A DNA stretch of 64,000 bases from Streptomyces dioscori (GTDB taxonomy: Bacteria > Actinomycetota > Actinomycetes > Streptomycetales > Streptomycetaceae). The notes below the pieces were generated by a model. The model had not been told where the DNA came from, searched no databases, and saw only the letters and a program-made list of their open reading frames with translations. The stretch is taken from NCBI RefSeq assembly GCF_003024195.1, contig NZ_KZ679039.1:660285-724284 (forward strand), given 5' to 3'. Shown here one piece after another: positions 46,499 to 57,371 of the stretch. Position 1 is the stretch's first letter. The number at the start of each line of letters is the position of its first letter. The translations under genes and the position numbers were made by a program.

Positions 46499-48102
46499 CC
46501 GCCGAGAGCACAGGCAGCGCAGGCAGCGCCGGCAGCACAGACACGGCCGAGAGCAGCAAGCGGGTCATCCGGCGCGCGCTCGTCAGCGTCTACGACAAGA
46601 CCGGACTCGAAGAGCTCGCCCGCGGCCTGCACGCGGCAGGCGTGGAGCTGGTCTCGACCGGCTCCACCGCCGCGAGGATCGCCGCCGCCGGGGTGCCCGT
46701 CACCAAGGTCGAGGAGCTCACGGGCTTCCCCGAGTGTCTGGACGGCCGGGTCAAGACGCTGCACCCGCGCGTGCACGCGGGCATCCTCGCCGACCTGCGC
46801 CTTGAGTCCCACCGGGAGCAGCTCGGCGAACTGGGCGTCGAGCCGTTCCAGCTGGTCGTCGTGAACCTCTACCCGTTCCGGGAGACCGTCGCCTCGGGCG
46901 CCACCCCCGACGAGTGCGTCGAGCAGATCGACATCGGCGGCCCCTCGATGGTCCGCGCCGCCGCCAAGAACCACCCGTCCGTCTCCGTGGTCACCAGCCC
47001 CGAGCGGTACGCCGACGTGCTGGCCGCGGTCCGCGACGGCGGCTTCGACCTGCACGCCCGCAAGCGGCTCGCCGCCGAGGCCTTCCAGCACACCGCCGCG
47101 TACGACGTCACCGTCGCCTCCTGGTTCGCGAGCGAGTACGCGCCGGCCGACGACTCGGGCTTCCCCGAGTTCGTCGGCTCGACCTTCGAGAAGCGCAACA
47201 CCCTGCGCTACGGGGAGAACCCGCACCAGGGCGCCGCGCTGTACGTCGACGGGACGGGCGGTCTGGCCGACGCCGAGCAGCTGCACGGCAAGGAGATGTC
47301 CTTCAACAACTACACGGACACGGACGCCGCGCGCCGTGCCGCGTACGACCACGACGACCCGTGCGTCGCGATCATCAAGCACGCCAACCCGTGCGGCATC
47401 GCGATCGGCGCGAACGTCGCCGAGGCGCACCGCAAGGCGCACGCCTGCGACCCGCTCTCCGCGTTCGGTGGCGTCATCGCCGTCAACCGCCCGGTCTCCA
47501 AGGAGATGGCGGAGCAGGTCGCGGAGATCTTCACCGAGGTCATCGTCGCGCCCGAGTACGAGGACGGCGCGCTGGAGGCCCTCGCCAAGAAGAAGAACAT
47601 CCGCGTACTGCGCGCCCACCAGGGTCCGTCCGCGCAGGTCGAGGTCAAGCAGATCGACGGCGGCCGGCTCCTGCAGGTCACCGACCGCCTCCAGGCCGAC
47701 GGCGACGACCCGTCCTCCTGGACCCTGGCGACCGGCGACGCCCTCTCCCAGGGTGAGCTGGACGAGCTGGCCTTCGCCTGGCGCGCCTGCCGGGCCGTGA
47801 AGTCCAACGCGATCCTGCTCGCCAAGGACGGCGCCTCCGTCGGCGTCGGCATGGGCCAGGTCAACCGTGTCGACTCCGCGAAGCTCGCGGTCGAGCGTGC
47901 GGGCGCCGAGCGGGCCCGTGGCTCCTTCGCGGCCTCGGACGCCTTCTTCCCGTTCCCCGACGGCCTGGAGATCCTGACCGCGGCCGGCGTCAAGGCAGTG
48001 GTCCAGCCCGGCGGTTCGGTCCGTGACGAACTGGTCGTCGAGGCGGCCAAGAAGGCCGGCGTCACCATGTACTTCACGGGGACGCGCCACTTCTTCCACT
48101 AG
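46495..48102 (+). CDS. purH: Bifunctional AICAR transformylase / IMP cyclohydrolase
   Basis: 535 residues from GTG 46495. The N-terminal MGS-like cyclohydrolase domain has [19 protein letters not shown] and [17 protein letters not shown]. The C-terminal AICAR formyltransferase has [50 protein letters not shown] and the usual [12 protein letters not shown] terminus. It does the last two steps to IMP. A 20-residue Ser/Gly/Thr N-terminal extension is encoded by repeated AGCGCAGGC-like words. A hairpin terminator follows. Confidence 0.97.
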   Translation: MTAESTGSAGSAGSTDTAESSKRVIRRALVSVYDKTGLEELARGLHAAGVELVSTGSTAARIAAAGVPVTKVEELTGFPECLDGRVKTLHPRVHAGILADLRLESHREQLGELGVEPFQLVVVNLYPFRETVASGATPDECVEQIDIGGPSMVRAAAKNHPSVSVVTSPERYADVLAAVRDGGFDLHARKRLAAEAFQHTAAYDVTVASWFASEYAPADDSGFPEFVGSTFEKRNTLRYGENPHQGAALYVDGTGGLADAEQLHGKEMSFNNYTDTDAARRAAYDHDDPCVAIIKHANPCGIAIGANVAEAHRKAHACDPLSAFGGVIAVNRPVSKEMAEQVAEIFTEVIVAPEYEDGALEALAKKKNIRVLRAHQGPSAQVEVKQIDGGRLLQVTDRLQADGDDPSSWTLATGDALSQGELDELAFAWRACRAVKSNAILLAKDGASVGVGMGQVNRVDSAKLAVERAGAERARGSFAASDAFFPFPDGLEILTAAGVKAVVQPGGSVRDELVVEAAKKAGVTMYFTGTRHFFH

Positions 48103-48170
48103 GGCATCAGGGCATCAGGGCCTGTCCGGCGGTCGTCGGTGCTCCGCTCGGTGATCGCCCGGTACGCGCC

Positions 48171-48210
48171 AGGGCCGTGCTCCCCTCCTCGTGAGGCGGA
48201 GCACGGCCCT
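48171..48210. terminator. Hairpin terminator after purH
   Basis: AGGGCCGTGCTCC / GGAGCACGGCCCT, 13 bp with a 14-nt loop, 69 bp after the purH stop and ahead of a converging gene. Confidence 0.78.
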
Positions 48211-48258
48211 TGGCGTGTGAACGGCGCGTGTACGGCGCGGATGAACCGTTTCTCCAGG

Positions 48259-48915
48259 TCAGTAGCGCGGGCGCTTGAACCAGGCGGAGGCGGCGCCGTT
48301 CACCATCGAGGCGAGGATGATGCCGGCGATGGCGAGGGAGATGATCCCGCCGAAGGTGACGGAACCGCCGCCGCCCTGCACGGTGTTGCTGAGACCGCCG
48401 AGGATCATCAGCGACGCGTACACGATCGTCGTGACGCGGATGCCCGTGCCGCCGTTCTTGAACTTCACTCCCAGGAAGATCGACAGGGCGCCGACGCCGA
48501 CCAGGAGCGCCGCGAACACGAAACCGAGGCCCGCGAGGGTGTCGGTGTCGTCACCGCTGCCGAAGCCGTTCGACGCGTCCTGCGCGGCGCCGACGGCTAT
48601 GCCGGCGATGATCCCGAACAGGATCTGCAGGCCCGCCAGGATGAACAGCAGGACGCGCGCGGTCTTCATCAGACCCGGCATCTCCATCGGTATGTGGTTC
48701 CCGCCCGGGTAACCGGGATACGCCGGCTGCTGCGGGTAGCCGTAGCCGTAACCGGGCTGCTGGGGCGGGGCGCCCTGCGGGTAGCCGTAACCGGGCTGGC
48801 CCTGGGGAGGCTGGGGCGGATAACCGGGCTGGCCCTGCGGCTGCTGCGGCGGATATCCGGGCTGCTGGCCCTGGGGAGGCGGGCCGTAGGGGTTGTTCGG
48901 ATCGCCGAAACTCAT
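48259..48915 (-). CDS. Membrane protein with Pro/Gln/Gly/Tyr-rich N-terminal repeats
   Basis: 218 residues from ATG 48915 (GGAGGAAAG upstream). The first 75 residues are [12 protein letters not shown] repeats, a disordered cytoplasmic tail. Four hydrophobic segments follow: [52 protein letters not shown] and [15 protein letters not shown]. Such tails are typical of actinobacterial membrane proteins near the divisome or secretion sites; a role is inferred only. Converges with purH. Confidence 0.78.
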   Translation of the reverse strand: MSFGDPNNPYGPPPQGQQPGYPPQQPQGQPGYPPQPPQGQPGYGYPQGAPPQQPGYGYGYPQQPAYPGYPGGNHIPMEMPGLMKTARVLLFILAGLQILFGIIAGIAVGAAQDASNGFGSGDDTDTLAGLGFVFAALLVGVGALSIFLGVKFKNGGTGIRVTTIVYASLMILGGLSNTVQGGGGSVTFGGIISLAIAGIILASMVNGAASAWFKRPRY

Positions 48916-49212
48916 GGCGTCTTTCCTCCGTCGTTGCGTCAAGTGCGGGGACGACGCGGCACATTTCGGAGGAAAGTTCTACAGATGCGGTTCGTCCCCC
49001 CGGTACTGTCCGCGGCACTGTGTCGTTCATCGTCCTTAACGCGTCACTTATTTGTCCAGCCGGATACCGGCTGCGTTGTGCAAGTGCAACCTCGTCGATC
49101 ATGGGGCGAAGCGGGACAGGTGAGGGGTGGGGCGGGGCTTCGGAGGAGGCCGGGGGCCGTGGGCGGGGGGCCGGATTGGAACCGGGGCCCGGTCATCCGC
49201 GAGGATGGGCAC

Positions 49213-50067
49213 ATGACCGCCCAGATTCTCGATGGCAAGGCCACCGCAGCCGCGATCAAGTCCGATCTGACCGTCCGCGTGGCGGCCCTGAAGGAGAGGG
49301 GCATCACGCCCGGACTCGGGACCGTCCTGGTCGGTGAGGACCCCGGCAGCCAGAAGTACGTCGCGGGCAAGCACCGCGACTGCGCGCAGGTCGGTATTGC
49401 CTCCATCCAGCGTGAACTGCCCGCGACCGCCACGCAGGAGGAGATCGAGGCGGTCGTCCGCGAGCTCAACGAGGACCCGGCCTGCACCGGGTACATCGTC
49501 CAGCTGCCGCTTCCCAAGGGCATCGACGAGAACCGCATCCTCGAACTGATGGACCCGGACAAGGACGCGGACGGGCTCCATCCGATGAACCTCGGCCGCC
49601 TCGTCCTGAACGAGCCGGCCCCACTGCCCTGCACCCCGAACGGCGTCCTGACCCTGCTCCGGCAGTACGGAGTGGAGATCAAGGGCGCCGAGGTCGTGGT
49701 CGTCGGCCGCGGTGTGACCATCGGCCGGTCGATGCCGCTGCTGCTCACGCGGCGCTCGGAGAACGCGACGGTCACGCAGTGCCACACCGGTACGCGTGAT
49801 CTGGCCGCGCATCTGCGCCAGGCCGACATCATCGTGGCCGCGGCGGGGTCCGCGCACCTGATCCGCCCCGAGGACGTGAAGCCGGGGGCGGCCGTCCTCG
49901 ACGTCGGCGTCTCCCGCAACGCCGAGGGCAAGATCGTCGGCGACGTGCACCCCGGGGTGGCCGAGGTCGCCGCGTGGATCTCGCCGAACCCGGGCGGCGT
50001 GGGCCCGATGACCCGCGCCCAGCTCCTCGTCAACGTGGTCGAGGCGGCGGAACGCAGTGCCGGCTGA
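49213..50067 (+). CDS. folD: Methylenetetrahydrofolate dehydrogenase/cyclohydrolase
   Basis: 284 residues from ATG 49213. Converts 5,10-methylene-THF to 10-formyl-THF, the donor used by PurN and PurH. Motifs: [19 protein letters not shown] with active-site Tyr49 and Lys53, [26 protein letters not shown] (NADP site) and the C-terminal PGGVGPMT. Complete and of normal length. It overlaps the DUF3017 gene by 11 bp. Confidence 0.97.
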   Translation: MTAQILDGKATAAAIKSDLTVRVAALKERGITPGLGTVLVGEDPGSQKYVAGKHRDCAQVGIASIQRELPATATQEEIEAVVRELNEDPACTGYIVQLPLPKGIDENRILELMDPDKDADGLHPMNLGRLVLNEPAPLPCTPNGVLTLLRQYGVEIKGAEVVVVGRGVTIGRSMPLLLTRRSENATVTQCHTGTRDLAAHLRQADIIVAAAGSAHLIRPEDVKPGAAVLDVGVSRNAEGKIVGDVHPGVAEVAAWISPNPGGVGPMTRAQLLVNVVEAAERSAG

Positions 50068-51001
50068 CCGCGAGCGGGCGATCCCGACGGAGGACGCGGT
50101 GACCTCGACGCACGACGGGGCGCGGCGGACGGGCGACGCCCCGGCCTCGGCGACCACGCCGGCCCCGGATTCGGCCCCGGCCCCGGCTCCGGCTGGGGCC
50201 CCGGATTCGGCCGAGACGCCGGCCCCGGCTGCGGATTCGGCCGAGACGTCGACCGCGGCCCCGGCCGAGAAGTCGGCTTCGGGTGCCGGTCCGGCTTCGG
50301 CCGCGGCCCCGGGTCCGGCCGAGGACGGAGGTCCGGCTCGGCAGGGTGCCGTTCAGACGGCCTCCGGTCCGGCCCCGGGGCCGGCGTCCGGCCCGGATTC
50401 GGATCCGGACCCGGGCTCAGTCACCGTCCCGGCCGCCGGTCCGGATGCGGACTCAGTCACGGCTGCGGGATCGGTCACGGCTGCGGGATCGGTCTCGGGG
50501 GCGACTGCGGTGTCGGAACCCGTATCGGACGTGGGGGCAGTTGCCGATCACGACGACGAGCTGACCGTTCGTGATGCCGTCAGCGCGCCCGGACCCGACG
50601 GCGAGCCCCGGCGTGTCACGCGGCGGTTCCCGTTGTTCACCCGGGACACCGCGCGGCCCGAGGGCGGCGGCAGGGCGGCCCCCCGCGACGCACCCGCGCC
50701 CGCACGGCAGTGGCCGATCCTCGCGGTCACCGGCCTGGTCGGACTCGGACTCCTGCTCACCGCGCTCGACGCGTTCAAGGCGGGAACCCTGCTGATCGGC
50801 ATCGCGCTGCTCGCGGGCGCCGCCATGCGCTGGGTGCTGCCCGACGTGGGCATGCTCGCCGTCCGCTCCCGGTTCACGGACCTCGTCACGTACGGCGTCC
50901 TGGGGGCGACCATCGCCCTGCTCGCGATGATGGCGCAGCCGAATCCCTGGCTGGAGCTTCCGTTCCTGGACGATACGTTGCACTTCACGATCAGGACGTA
51001 A
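50057..51001 (+). CDS. DUF3017 membrane protein with large Ala/Pro/Ser-rich N-terminus
   Basis: 314 residues from GTG 50057, overlapping folD. The first 210 residues are an Ala/Pro/Ser/Asp-rich, very low-complexity segment encoded by degenerate GCCCCGGCTCCGG and GGATCGGTC-type repeats, probably disordered. The C-terminal 95 residues are the DUF3017 core with helices in [32 protein letters not shown] and [15 protein letters not shown]. Adjacent folD-DUF3017 pairs are usual in Streptomyces, but the long tail is unusually extended. Function unknown. Confidence 0.8.
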   Translation: MPADRERAIPTEDAVTSTHDGARRTGDAPASATTPAPDSAPAPAPAGAPDSAETPAPAADSAETSTAAPAEKSASGAGPASAAAPGPAEDGGPARQGAVQTASGPAPGPASGPDSDPDPGSVTVPAAGPDADSVTAAGSVTAAGSVSGATAVSEPVSDVGAVADHDDELTVRDAVSAPGPDGEPRRVTRRFPLFTRDTARPEGGGRAAPRDAPAPARQWPILAVTGLVGLGLLLTALDAFKAGTLLIGIALLAGAAMRWVLPDVGMLAVRSRFTDLVTYGVLGATIALLAMMAQPNPWLELPFLDDTLHFTIRT

Positions 51002-51711
51002 TCGGGTGCGCTCCGCCTGGTGCCGTCGGGGTTGAGCGTCGTGGGGATCTGTCGGTCCGTCGTGGCTGGCCGCGCAGTTCCCCGCGCCCCTTCGGGGCGT
51101 TTGAAGCGGCGGCGCCCGTCCGCTCCCCCGAAGCGCGGAGGGGCGCCGCCTGGAACAAGGGTCATGGACGTGCCAATGGCCGTTCAATAGCTGTCAGTCG
51201 CCTGTGGCAGGGCGGTGACGGTTCCGGCACCTCCCGCGCGCGGGGCGCGCAAAACGTGTCCCCGCCGGTACCGGTCGCCCCGGACGCCGTACGCGCCACC
51301 GCTTCCGTCGATAGCCTGGCGGACCGACCGCGGCCGTCGCCTCATCGTGACGGCGGCGAGCGGTCGACGATCCGATCTGCCCCTGGTGTGCGTGTGATCC
51401 CCCTGAAGCCGCGAGTGACGCACGAGGTCGTGCATGTGTTCCCTGCATGTCGATATGTTGACAAGTTCGGGGATGGGCCCCGTCGGCCCGGCCGACTCGT
51501 CGGCCGGGGGGCAAGTCGGTGGGACACTGGACCGCAGACCAGGGGGCATGCGACGGTGCATGCCCACAGGCCCGAATGCTCCCGTGCGCCCCCATCCCGG
51601 GAACTGAGATCCTGACCGAACGCATCCCTGTGAGTAGCCGGAACGGGGACTCGGCAAGGGCTTCACATGCGGGAAAAGACCAGCACGTACGGGGGGAAGA
51701 GGGGGGTACCA
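51002..51711. other. Gene-free region upstream of the XRE gene
   Basis: The left end holds a dispersed repeat copy (51058-51100). At 51448-51463 is an imperfect palindrome TGTCGATATGTTGACA containing TTGACA, but no matching -10 box was found. Frames on both strands cross the region with poor coding character. Confidence 0.5.
51058..51100 (-). repeat. Dispersed GC repeat, copy C
   Basis: GTCGTGGCTGGCCGCGCAG then TTCCCCGCGCCCC, ending in a GCGCCCCTTCGGGGCG hairpin. It lies 57 bp after the DUF3017 stop. Confidence 0.78.
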
Positions 51712-52995
51712 ATGCCTCGTTGGAGGCCCTTGCCGGATGAACTCGATCCGCAGGTAAGGGAGTTCGCCAGCCAGTTGCGCCGACTGGTCGACCGCGGTGG
51801 GCTGAGTATCGCCGCCGTGGCCGACCGCACGGGATACAGCAAGACGTCCTGGGAGCGGTATCTGAACGGCCGCCTGCTCGCGCCCAAGGGCGCGATCGTG
51901 GCGTTGGCCGAGGTGACCGGGACCAATCCCGTCCACCTGACGACGATGTGGGAGCTCGCCGAGCGTGCCTGGAGCCGTTCGGAGATGCGCCACGACATGA
52001 CGATGGAGGCGATCCGGATCTCCCAGGCGCGCGCCGCGCTGGGGGAGTTCGGGCCGACTCCGGCCAAGGGGGGAAAGAGCGGGAAGCAGGCGCGCGCGGG
52101 GGGAAGCGCGACCGCGCCCAAGCCGGGTATCGCGGGCCCGGCCGGGGTGTCACCCACCGTGCCCCCGCAGAGCCCTGCGCAGAACCCGTCGCAGGGGGAC
52201 GAGCGCAGGCCTGCGTACGGGGCCGGCGCAGGTGCCGGCAGCGGCGGCGAGGGTGCCGGCGCGAGGACCGGTGCGGAGGCGCGAGGTGGCGGTTGGGGAG
52301 TCGTCGCCTCGCCCCCGGGATCGTCCGGAGTCTCCGGACCGAGGGGTGCCGGTGGGCCCGGTGGTATCGGCGCGTCCGGTGCCTCCGGCTTCGGTCCGCT
52401 GGGAGCGTACGGGCCGTCCGGTTCGGCCGGTCCCGCTGGACCCGGCGGTCCGGGCGGGGGTACGCCGCAGGACGCGCGGCCGAGAACCGGGGGTTCGCCC
52501 GACGGGCAGCGGCGCAAGCGGCGGCTCACCATGTTCCTCGCCGGAGTCGCGGGCGCGCTCGTGCTGGTGGCCGCGGCCGTGTACGTCACGAGCTCCGGCG
52601 GTGACGGGGACAAGAACGAGGCCAAGCCGAGCCCGAGTCCGACGGTGAGCAAGGAACTGCCGGCCGGTGTCGAGTGCAGCGGCACGGACTGCGCGGGCAA
52701 GGACCCGGAGAACATGGGCTGCGGCGGGACGCTGGCGCAGACCGTGGAGAAGGCCGTTGTCGGCACCGCCCAGGTCGAGGTCCGGTACAGCGAGACGTGC
52801 GGCGCCGCGTGGGCCCGTATCACCGCGGCCGGAGCGGGGGACACGGTCCGGATATCGGCCGGTTCGGCTGCCGCGCAGACCGCCGAGGTCGAGACGGACA
52901 CCGACGCGTACACCCCGATGGTCGCGGTGAAGAGCGCCACCGGGGCGAAGGCCTGCGCGACGCTCGCGTCGGGCGTGGAGGGCTGCACGAAGTAG
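51712..52995 (+). CDS. XRE-family HTH protein with transmembrane anchor and DUF2690 domain
   Basis: 427 residues from ATG 51712 (GGGGGG 5 nt upstream; ATG 51667 is the alternative). An XRE helix-turn-helix occupies about residues 15-75 (LDPQVREFASQLRRLVDRGG, SIAAVADRTGYSKTSWERYL). A Gly/Ala/Pro-rich linker of about 170 residues leads to one membrane helix (LTMFLAGVAGALVLVAAAVY) and an outer C-terminal DUF2690 domain with paired cysteines (VECSGTDCAGKDPENMGCGG). The topology suggests a membrane-tethered DNA-binding protein linking outside signals to transcription, but the signal is unknown. Confidence 0.85.
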   Translation: MPRWRPLPDELDPQVREFASQLRRLVDRGGLSIAAVADRTGYSKTSWERYLNGRLLAPKGAIVALAEVTGTNPVHLTTMWELAERAWSRSEMRHDMTMEAIRISQARAALGEFGPTPAKGGKSGKQARAGGSATAPKPGIAGPAGVSPTVPPQSPAQNPSQGDERRPAYGAGAGAGSGGEGAGARTGAEARGGGWGVVASPPGSSGVSGPRGAGGPGGIGASGASGFGPLGAYGPSGSAGPAGPGGPGGGTPQDARPRTGGSPDGQRRKRRLTMFLAGVAGALVLVAAAVYVTSSGGDGDKNEAKPSPSPTVSKELPAGVECSGTDCAGKDPENMGCGGTLAQTVEKAVVGTAQVEVRYSETCGAAWARITAAGAGDTVRISAGSAAAQTAEVETDTDAYTPMVAVKSATGAKACATLASGVEGCTK

Positions 52996-53022
52996 GCGCT
53001 CGCGTCACCGCCTGCGACCCCG

Positions 53023-53056
53023 ACGGGCGCCCGACTCCCTTGAGCCGGGCGCCCGT
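53023..53056 (+). terminator. Hairpin terminator after the XRE gene
   Basis: ACGGGCGCCCG / CGGGCGCCCGT, 11 bp with a 12-nt loop, 27 bp after the stop. Confidence 0.7.
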
Positions 53057-53220
53057 TGCCGTGGGGGAGGAATGGCCGACGCCCTTCGGGGAAGGCGGAC
53101 GGTACCCCCACGGGAGTCCGGCGCTCTTTCGGCAGGATGGCAGCCCAGCGCTGCGAACCGGCACCCCCACCTGGCGGCCGTTGACCCACTCTCCCGGCTC
53201 AACGGCCGCCACCCCCACCG

Positions 53221-53385
53221 GTCAGGGGCACGGGGAACGGCGCGGTCTTTCAACTCTTGGGGGCGCGGGGAACGGCGCAGTCTTGCCGCTTTTCAGGGGC
53301 GCGGGGAACGGCGCAATCTTTTCGCCCCTCAGGGGCGCGGGGAACTGCGCGACCAGCCCCCACCGCCCCGCACCCGAAAACGCAC
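53221..53385 (+). repeat. Dispersed GC repeat, copy D: four units
   Basis: Four copies of GGGGC[GA]CGGGGAAC[GT]GCGC spaced about 40-50 bp apart; the last ends with the GCGACCAGCCCCCACCG tail. The spacers (e.g. AATCTTTTCGCCCCTC) are T-rich. It lies between the XRE gene and mdh. Confidence 0.8.
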
Positions 53386-53430
53386 CCATCCCACAACGCA
53401 CCCCGAACGGCCAAGCCAACCGCCGGGCAC

Positions 53431-53456
53431 GGCCCTGTGGGGCGCCCCACAGGGCC
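53431..53456. terminator. Perfect 26-bp palindrome upstream of mdh
   Basis: GGCCCTGTGGGGC and its exact complement GCCCCACAGGGCC are adjacent with no loop. It may be a terminator core or a protein site. Confidence 0.5.
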
Positions 53457-53498
53457 CCGGCCGTCCGGGATCCCGGATGCGCGATAGCCTGACCGCTG

Positions 53499-53522
53499 GA
53501 TCTCTCTTGACGCCGAGAGATC
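53499..53522. promoter_or_regulatory. Palindromic operator candidate upstream of mdh
   Basis: GATCTCTC, 8 nt (TTGACGCC), GAGAGATC: a perfect 8-bp inverted repeat spanning TTGACG, a plausible -35 box. No clear -10 box was found. A second inverted repeat, GATCGATCA-N10-TGATCGATC, overlaps it at 53519-53546. The pattern suggests repression of mdh by a dimeric regulator. Confidence 0.5.
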
Positions 53523-53540
53523 GATCATCGGCACCGGTGA

Positions 53541-54611
<1,071 letters not shown>

Positions 54612-54643
54612 GCACTGGCTCTTCCAAGCACTGCTTGTCCTGT

Positions 54644-54677
54644 CACTGATCCCCGGGTGCCCGCCCGGGGATCAGTG
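54644..54677. terminator. Hairpin terminator between mdh and the MarR-GNAT gene
   Basis: CACTGATCCCCGGG / CCCGGGGATCAGTG, 14 bp with a 6-nt loop. The right arm includes the stop codon of the converging regulator gene. Confidence 0.85.
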
Positions 54678-55628
54678 CGTTCCGGGCGGCCCCGTCCCCG
54701 CGGGCGTGAGCGGCTTCTCGAACCAGTACCCGGCGTGCGGATTGTCGTCGTACGCCGGGATCTCGGTGTACCCGCCGCTCCGGTACATCGCCGCCGCCTC
54801 CTTGAGGACCTTGTGCGTGTCCAGGCGTACGACGCGATGGCCGCGCTCGGCCGCCACCCGCTCCAGCCCGGTCAGCAGCCGCCGTCCCAGGCCCAGCCCG
54901 CGCGCGTCCCGGTGCACCCACAGATGCCGGATCTCGGCCGTCTCCGCGTCGGGCGCGCACAGCGCCCCGCAGCCGACGGCACGCTCCTCCTCGTACGCGA
55001 CGAGGAGCGCGGCGATCCGCTCAGGGGGTACGAGGTCGGTGGCGGCGTACCCCTCGGGGAAGCGTTCGTCGAGTTCGGCGGCGTAACCGGCGAGGCAGGC
55101 GCGTGCGTCGGGCGAGGCCGCTCCGACGGGCCGTACCGTGATCGCGGCCAGTCGCAGCAGCCGCTCGGTGACCGCGACCGCCTCGGTCAGCTGCCCCCGC
55201 TGGGTCTCGGTCAGTCCGCGCAGCAGTCCCTCGGCGAGGTCGTCGGCGCGGCGGTTCTGTTCCGCCAGTTCGGCCCGCCCGGCCGGGGTCGGTTCGGCGA
55301 GGCGCAGTCTGCTGTCCGCGGGGTGCACGGTGACCCGTACGAGCCCCTGTTTCTCTAGCGCGCGCACCATCCGGCTCAGGTATCCGGCGTCGAGACCGAG
55401 CCGGGTCCGCAGCTCTCGCAGGGACGCGCCGGTTCCGATCTCGTACAGCAGCCGGGCCTCGCCGAGGGGCCGGTCCTGCCCGAGGTAGTGGTCGTCGAGC
55501 ACACCGATCCGGCGCGTGAAGTAGCGGTTGAACCTACGCAGGGTCGTCACGTGCACCCCAGAGACACCCGAGACCCCAGACGCCCCTGACACCCCTGGCT
55601 CTGGGACTGGCGCTGATACCGGCTCCAT
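54672..55628 (-). CDS. MarR-family regulator fused to a GNAT acetyltransferase
   Basis: 318 residues from ATG 55628. The N-terminal MarR winged helix has RRFNRYFTRRIGVL, LRTRLGLDAGYLSRMVRALE and VHPADSRLRLAEPT. The C-terminal GNAT domain has IRHLWVHRDARGLGLGRRLL (acetyl-CoA loop) and KEAAAMYRSGGYTEIPAY. The first 26 residues are a Ser/Gly/Val repeat; GTG 55550 is an alternative start. The 24-bp operator directly next to the ATG argues for the longer form and for autoregulation. It is divergent from the betaine genes and is their most likely regulator. Confidence 0.88.
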   Translation of the reverse strand: MEPVSAPVPEPGVSGASGVSGVSGVHVTTLRRFNRYFTRRIGVLDDHYLGQDRPLGEARLLYEIGTGASLRELRTRLGLDAGYLSRMVRALEKQGLVRVTVHPADSRLRLAEPTPAGRAELAEQNRRADDLAEGLLRGLTETQRGQLTEAVAVTERLLRLAAITVRPVGAASPDARACLAGYAAELDERFPEGYAATDLVPPERIAALLVAYEEERAVGCGALCAPDAETAEIRHLWVHRDARGLGLGRRLLTGLERVAAERGHRVVRLDTHKVLKEAAAMYRSGGYTEIPAYDDNPHAGYWFEKPLTPAGTGPPGTH

Positions 55629-55652
55629 AATCTTTGACTTTAGTCAAGGATT
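55629..55652. promoter_or_regulatory. MarR-type operator of the betaine cluster
   Basis: AATCTTTGACT, TT, AGTCAAGGATT: two 11-bp half-sites differing at one position. It abuts the ATG of the MarR-GNAT gene and overlaps its predicted -10 box, so the protein should repress itself and possibly the divergent betaine genes. Confidence 0.65.
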
Positions 55653-55666
55653 CGCCGGGGTGTCCA
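55637..55666 (-). promoter_or_regulatory. Promoter of the MarR-GNAT gene
   Basis: Minus strand: TGGACA (55666-55661), 18 nt, TAAAGT (55642-55637). A start near 55630 leaves almost no leader before ATG 55628, so the mRNA should be nearly leaderless. The operator covers the -10 box. Confidence 0.5.
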
Positions 55667-55798
55667 TGTTTCGGGCGGCTTGTCAGTGACGCCGCGCACT
55701 TCGGCGGCGGGGTGTGCATGACATCCGGGCCGAGGGGCAGGTGCTCCCGGCCCCGAGAGTGACGGGCACGGAACAGGAACGGAAGGCAGCACCGGATC

Positions 55799-57310
55799 AT
55801 GTCGGGACACCAGGCGCAGCAGACGATTCATGTGGACGGCGAGTGGCGTGCCGCCGCCTCGGGAGCCGTACGGGACATCCTCGACCCGGCGGACGCGAAG
55901 CCGTTCGCCCAGGTTGCCGAGGGCGGGGTGTCCGACACGGACGCCGCCGTCGAGGCCGCCCGGCGCGCCTTCGACCACGGGGAGTGGCCCCGCACACCCG
56001 TCACCGAGCGGGCCGCCCTCCTGCGCCGCGTCGCCGATCTCCTGGTCCGCGACCGCGAGACGCTCGGGCTCCTGGAGAGCCGGGACGCGGGCAAGACCCT
56101 GGAGGAGGGGCGGGTCGACATCGACTGCGTCGCCGACGCCTTCCGGTACTTCGCCGATCTCGTCGTCGGCGAGGGCGGCGGCCGGGTCGTCGACGCCGGC
56201 TCGGACGACATCCACAGCGTCGTCGTGCACGAGCCCGTCGGCGTCTGCGCGATGATCACGCCCTGGAACTACCCGCTGCTGCAGGCCAGCTGGAAGGTGG
56301 CTCCCGCCCTCGCCGCGGGGAACACCTTCGTCCTCAAGCCCAGCGAGATCACCCCGCTGACCACCGTCGCCCTGATCGAGCTGCTGGTCGAGGCCGGGCT
56401 CCCCGCCGGAGTGGCCAACCTCGTCACCGGCCCCGGGCACAGCGTCGGCGCCCGCCTCGCCGAGCACCCCGGCGTCGACCTCGTCTCCTTCACCGGCGGG
56501 CTCGCCAGCGGTACGAAGGTCGCGCAGGCCGCCGCCCTCACGGTGAAGAAGGTCGCCCTCGAACTGGGCGGCAAGAACCCCAACGTCGTCTTCGCCGACT
56601 CCTGCGCCACCGAGGAGGGCTTCGACACCGCCGTCGACCAGGCCCTGAACGCCGCGTTCATCCACAGCGGCCAGGTCTGCTCGGCGGGCTCCCGGCTGAT
56701 CATCGAGGAGTCGGTCCGCGACCGCTTCGTCGCCGAACTGGTCCGGCGCGCCGAACTCATCCGGCTCGGCCGCGGCACCGAGGAGGGCGTCGAGTGCGGC
56801 CCGCTGGTCTCCGCCGAACAGCGCGAGAAGACCGAGGGGTACGTGGCCGCCGCCCTGGCGGAGGGCGCGGTGCTGCGGACCGGCGGCGCCCGCCCCGACC
56901 CGTCCGACCGGCTCCCCGCGACCGGCTACTTCTACGAGCCGACCGTCCTCGACCAGTGCCACCGCGAGATGCGCGTCGTACGGGAAGAGGTCTTCGGGCC
57001 CGTCCTGACGGTCGAGACCTTCCGTACGGAGGACGAGGCCGTGGCGCTCGCCAACGACACGGAGTACGGACTCGCGGGAGGCGTCTGGACCGCCGACGCG
57101 GGGCGCGCCCGGCGCGTGGCGGGACGGCTGCGGCACGGCACCGTCTGGATCAACGACTTCCACCCCTACCTTCCGCAGGCGGAGTGGGGCGGCTTCGGCA
57201 AGAGCGGCGTCGGCCGCGAGCTGGGCCCGGCGGGTCTCGCCGAGTACCGCGAGACGAAGCACGTCTACCAGAACCTCGCGCCGAAGCCGGTCCGCTGGTT
57301 CGCGGGCTGA
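55799..57310 (+). CDS. betB: Betaine-aldehyde dehydrogenase-like NAD(P)-dependent aldehyde dehydrogenase
   Basis: 503 residues from ATG 55799. The ALDH signatures are present: PWNYPLLQASWKVAPALAAG, general base Glu255 in LELGGKN, nucleophile Cys294 in GQVCSAGSR, EEVFGPVLTVETF and GGFGKSGVGRELG. In context it should oxidise betaine aldehyde to glycine betaine, the second step after the dehydrogenase next door. The cofactor and exact substrate are inferred. The upstream DNA has the shared operator, 147 bp away. Confidence 0.88.
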   Translation: MSGHQAQQTIHVDGEWRAAASGAVRDILDPADAKPFAQVAEGGVSDTDAAVEAARRAFDHGEWPRTPVTERAALLRRVADLLVRDRETLGLLESRDAGKTLEEGRVDIDCVADAFRYFADLVVGEGGGRVVDAGSDDIHSVVVHEPVGVCAMITPWNYPLLQASWKVAPALAAGNTFVLKPSEITPLTTVALIELLVEAGLPAGVANLVTGPGHSVGARLAEHPGVDLVSFTGGLASGTKVAQAAALTVKKVALELGGKNPNVVFADSCATEEGFDTAVDQALNAAFIHSGQVCSAGSRLIIEESVRDRFVAELVRRAELIRLGRGTEEGVECGPLVSAEQREKTEGYVAAALAEGAVLRTGGARPDPSDRLPATGYFYEPTVLDQCHREMRVVREEVFGPVLTVETFRTEDEAVALANDTEYGLAGGVWTADAGRARRVAGRLRHGTVWINDFHPYLPQAEWGGFGKSGVGRELGPAGLAEYRETKHVYQNLAPKPVRWFAG

Positions 57311-57371
57311 CGCCCGGCACCCCGTCACCGTCAACTCCCACACCGCACAAGGCACGTTGGAGCGCATCGCC

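Noticed and set aside
46462..48099. A 545-residue minus-strand frame opposite purH
   Set aside because: Antisense artefact of a well-identified purH; no ribosome site or domain.
51184..51993. A minus-strand protein gene in the gap before the XRE gene
   Set aside because: The frame overlaps the XRE coding start, has poor coding bias and no domain.
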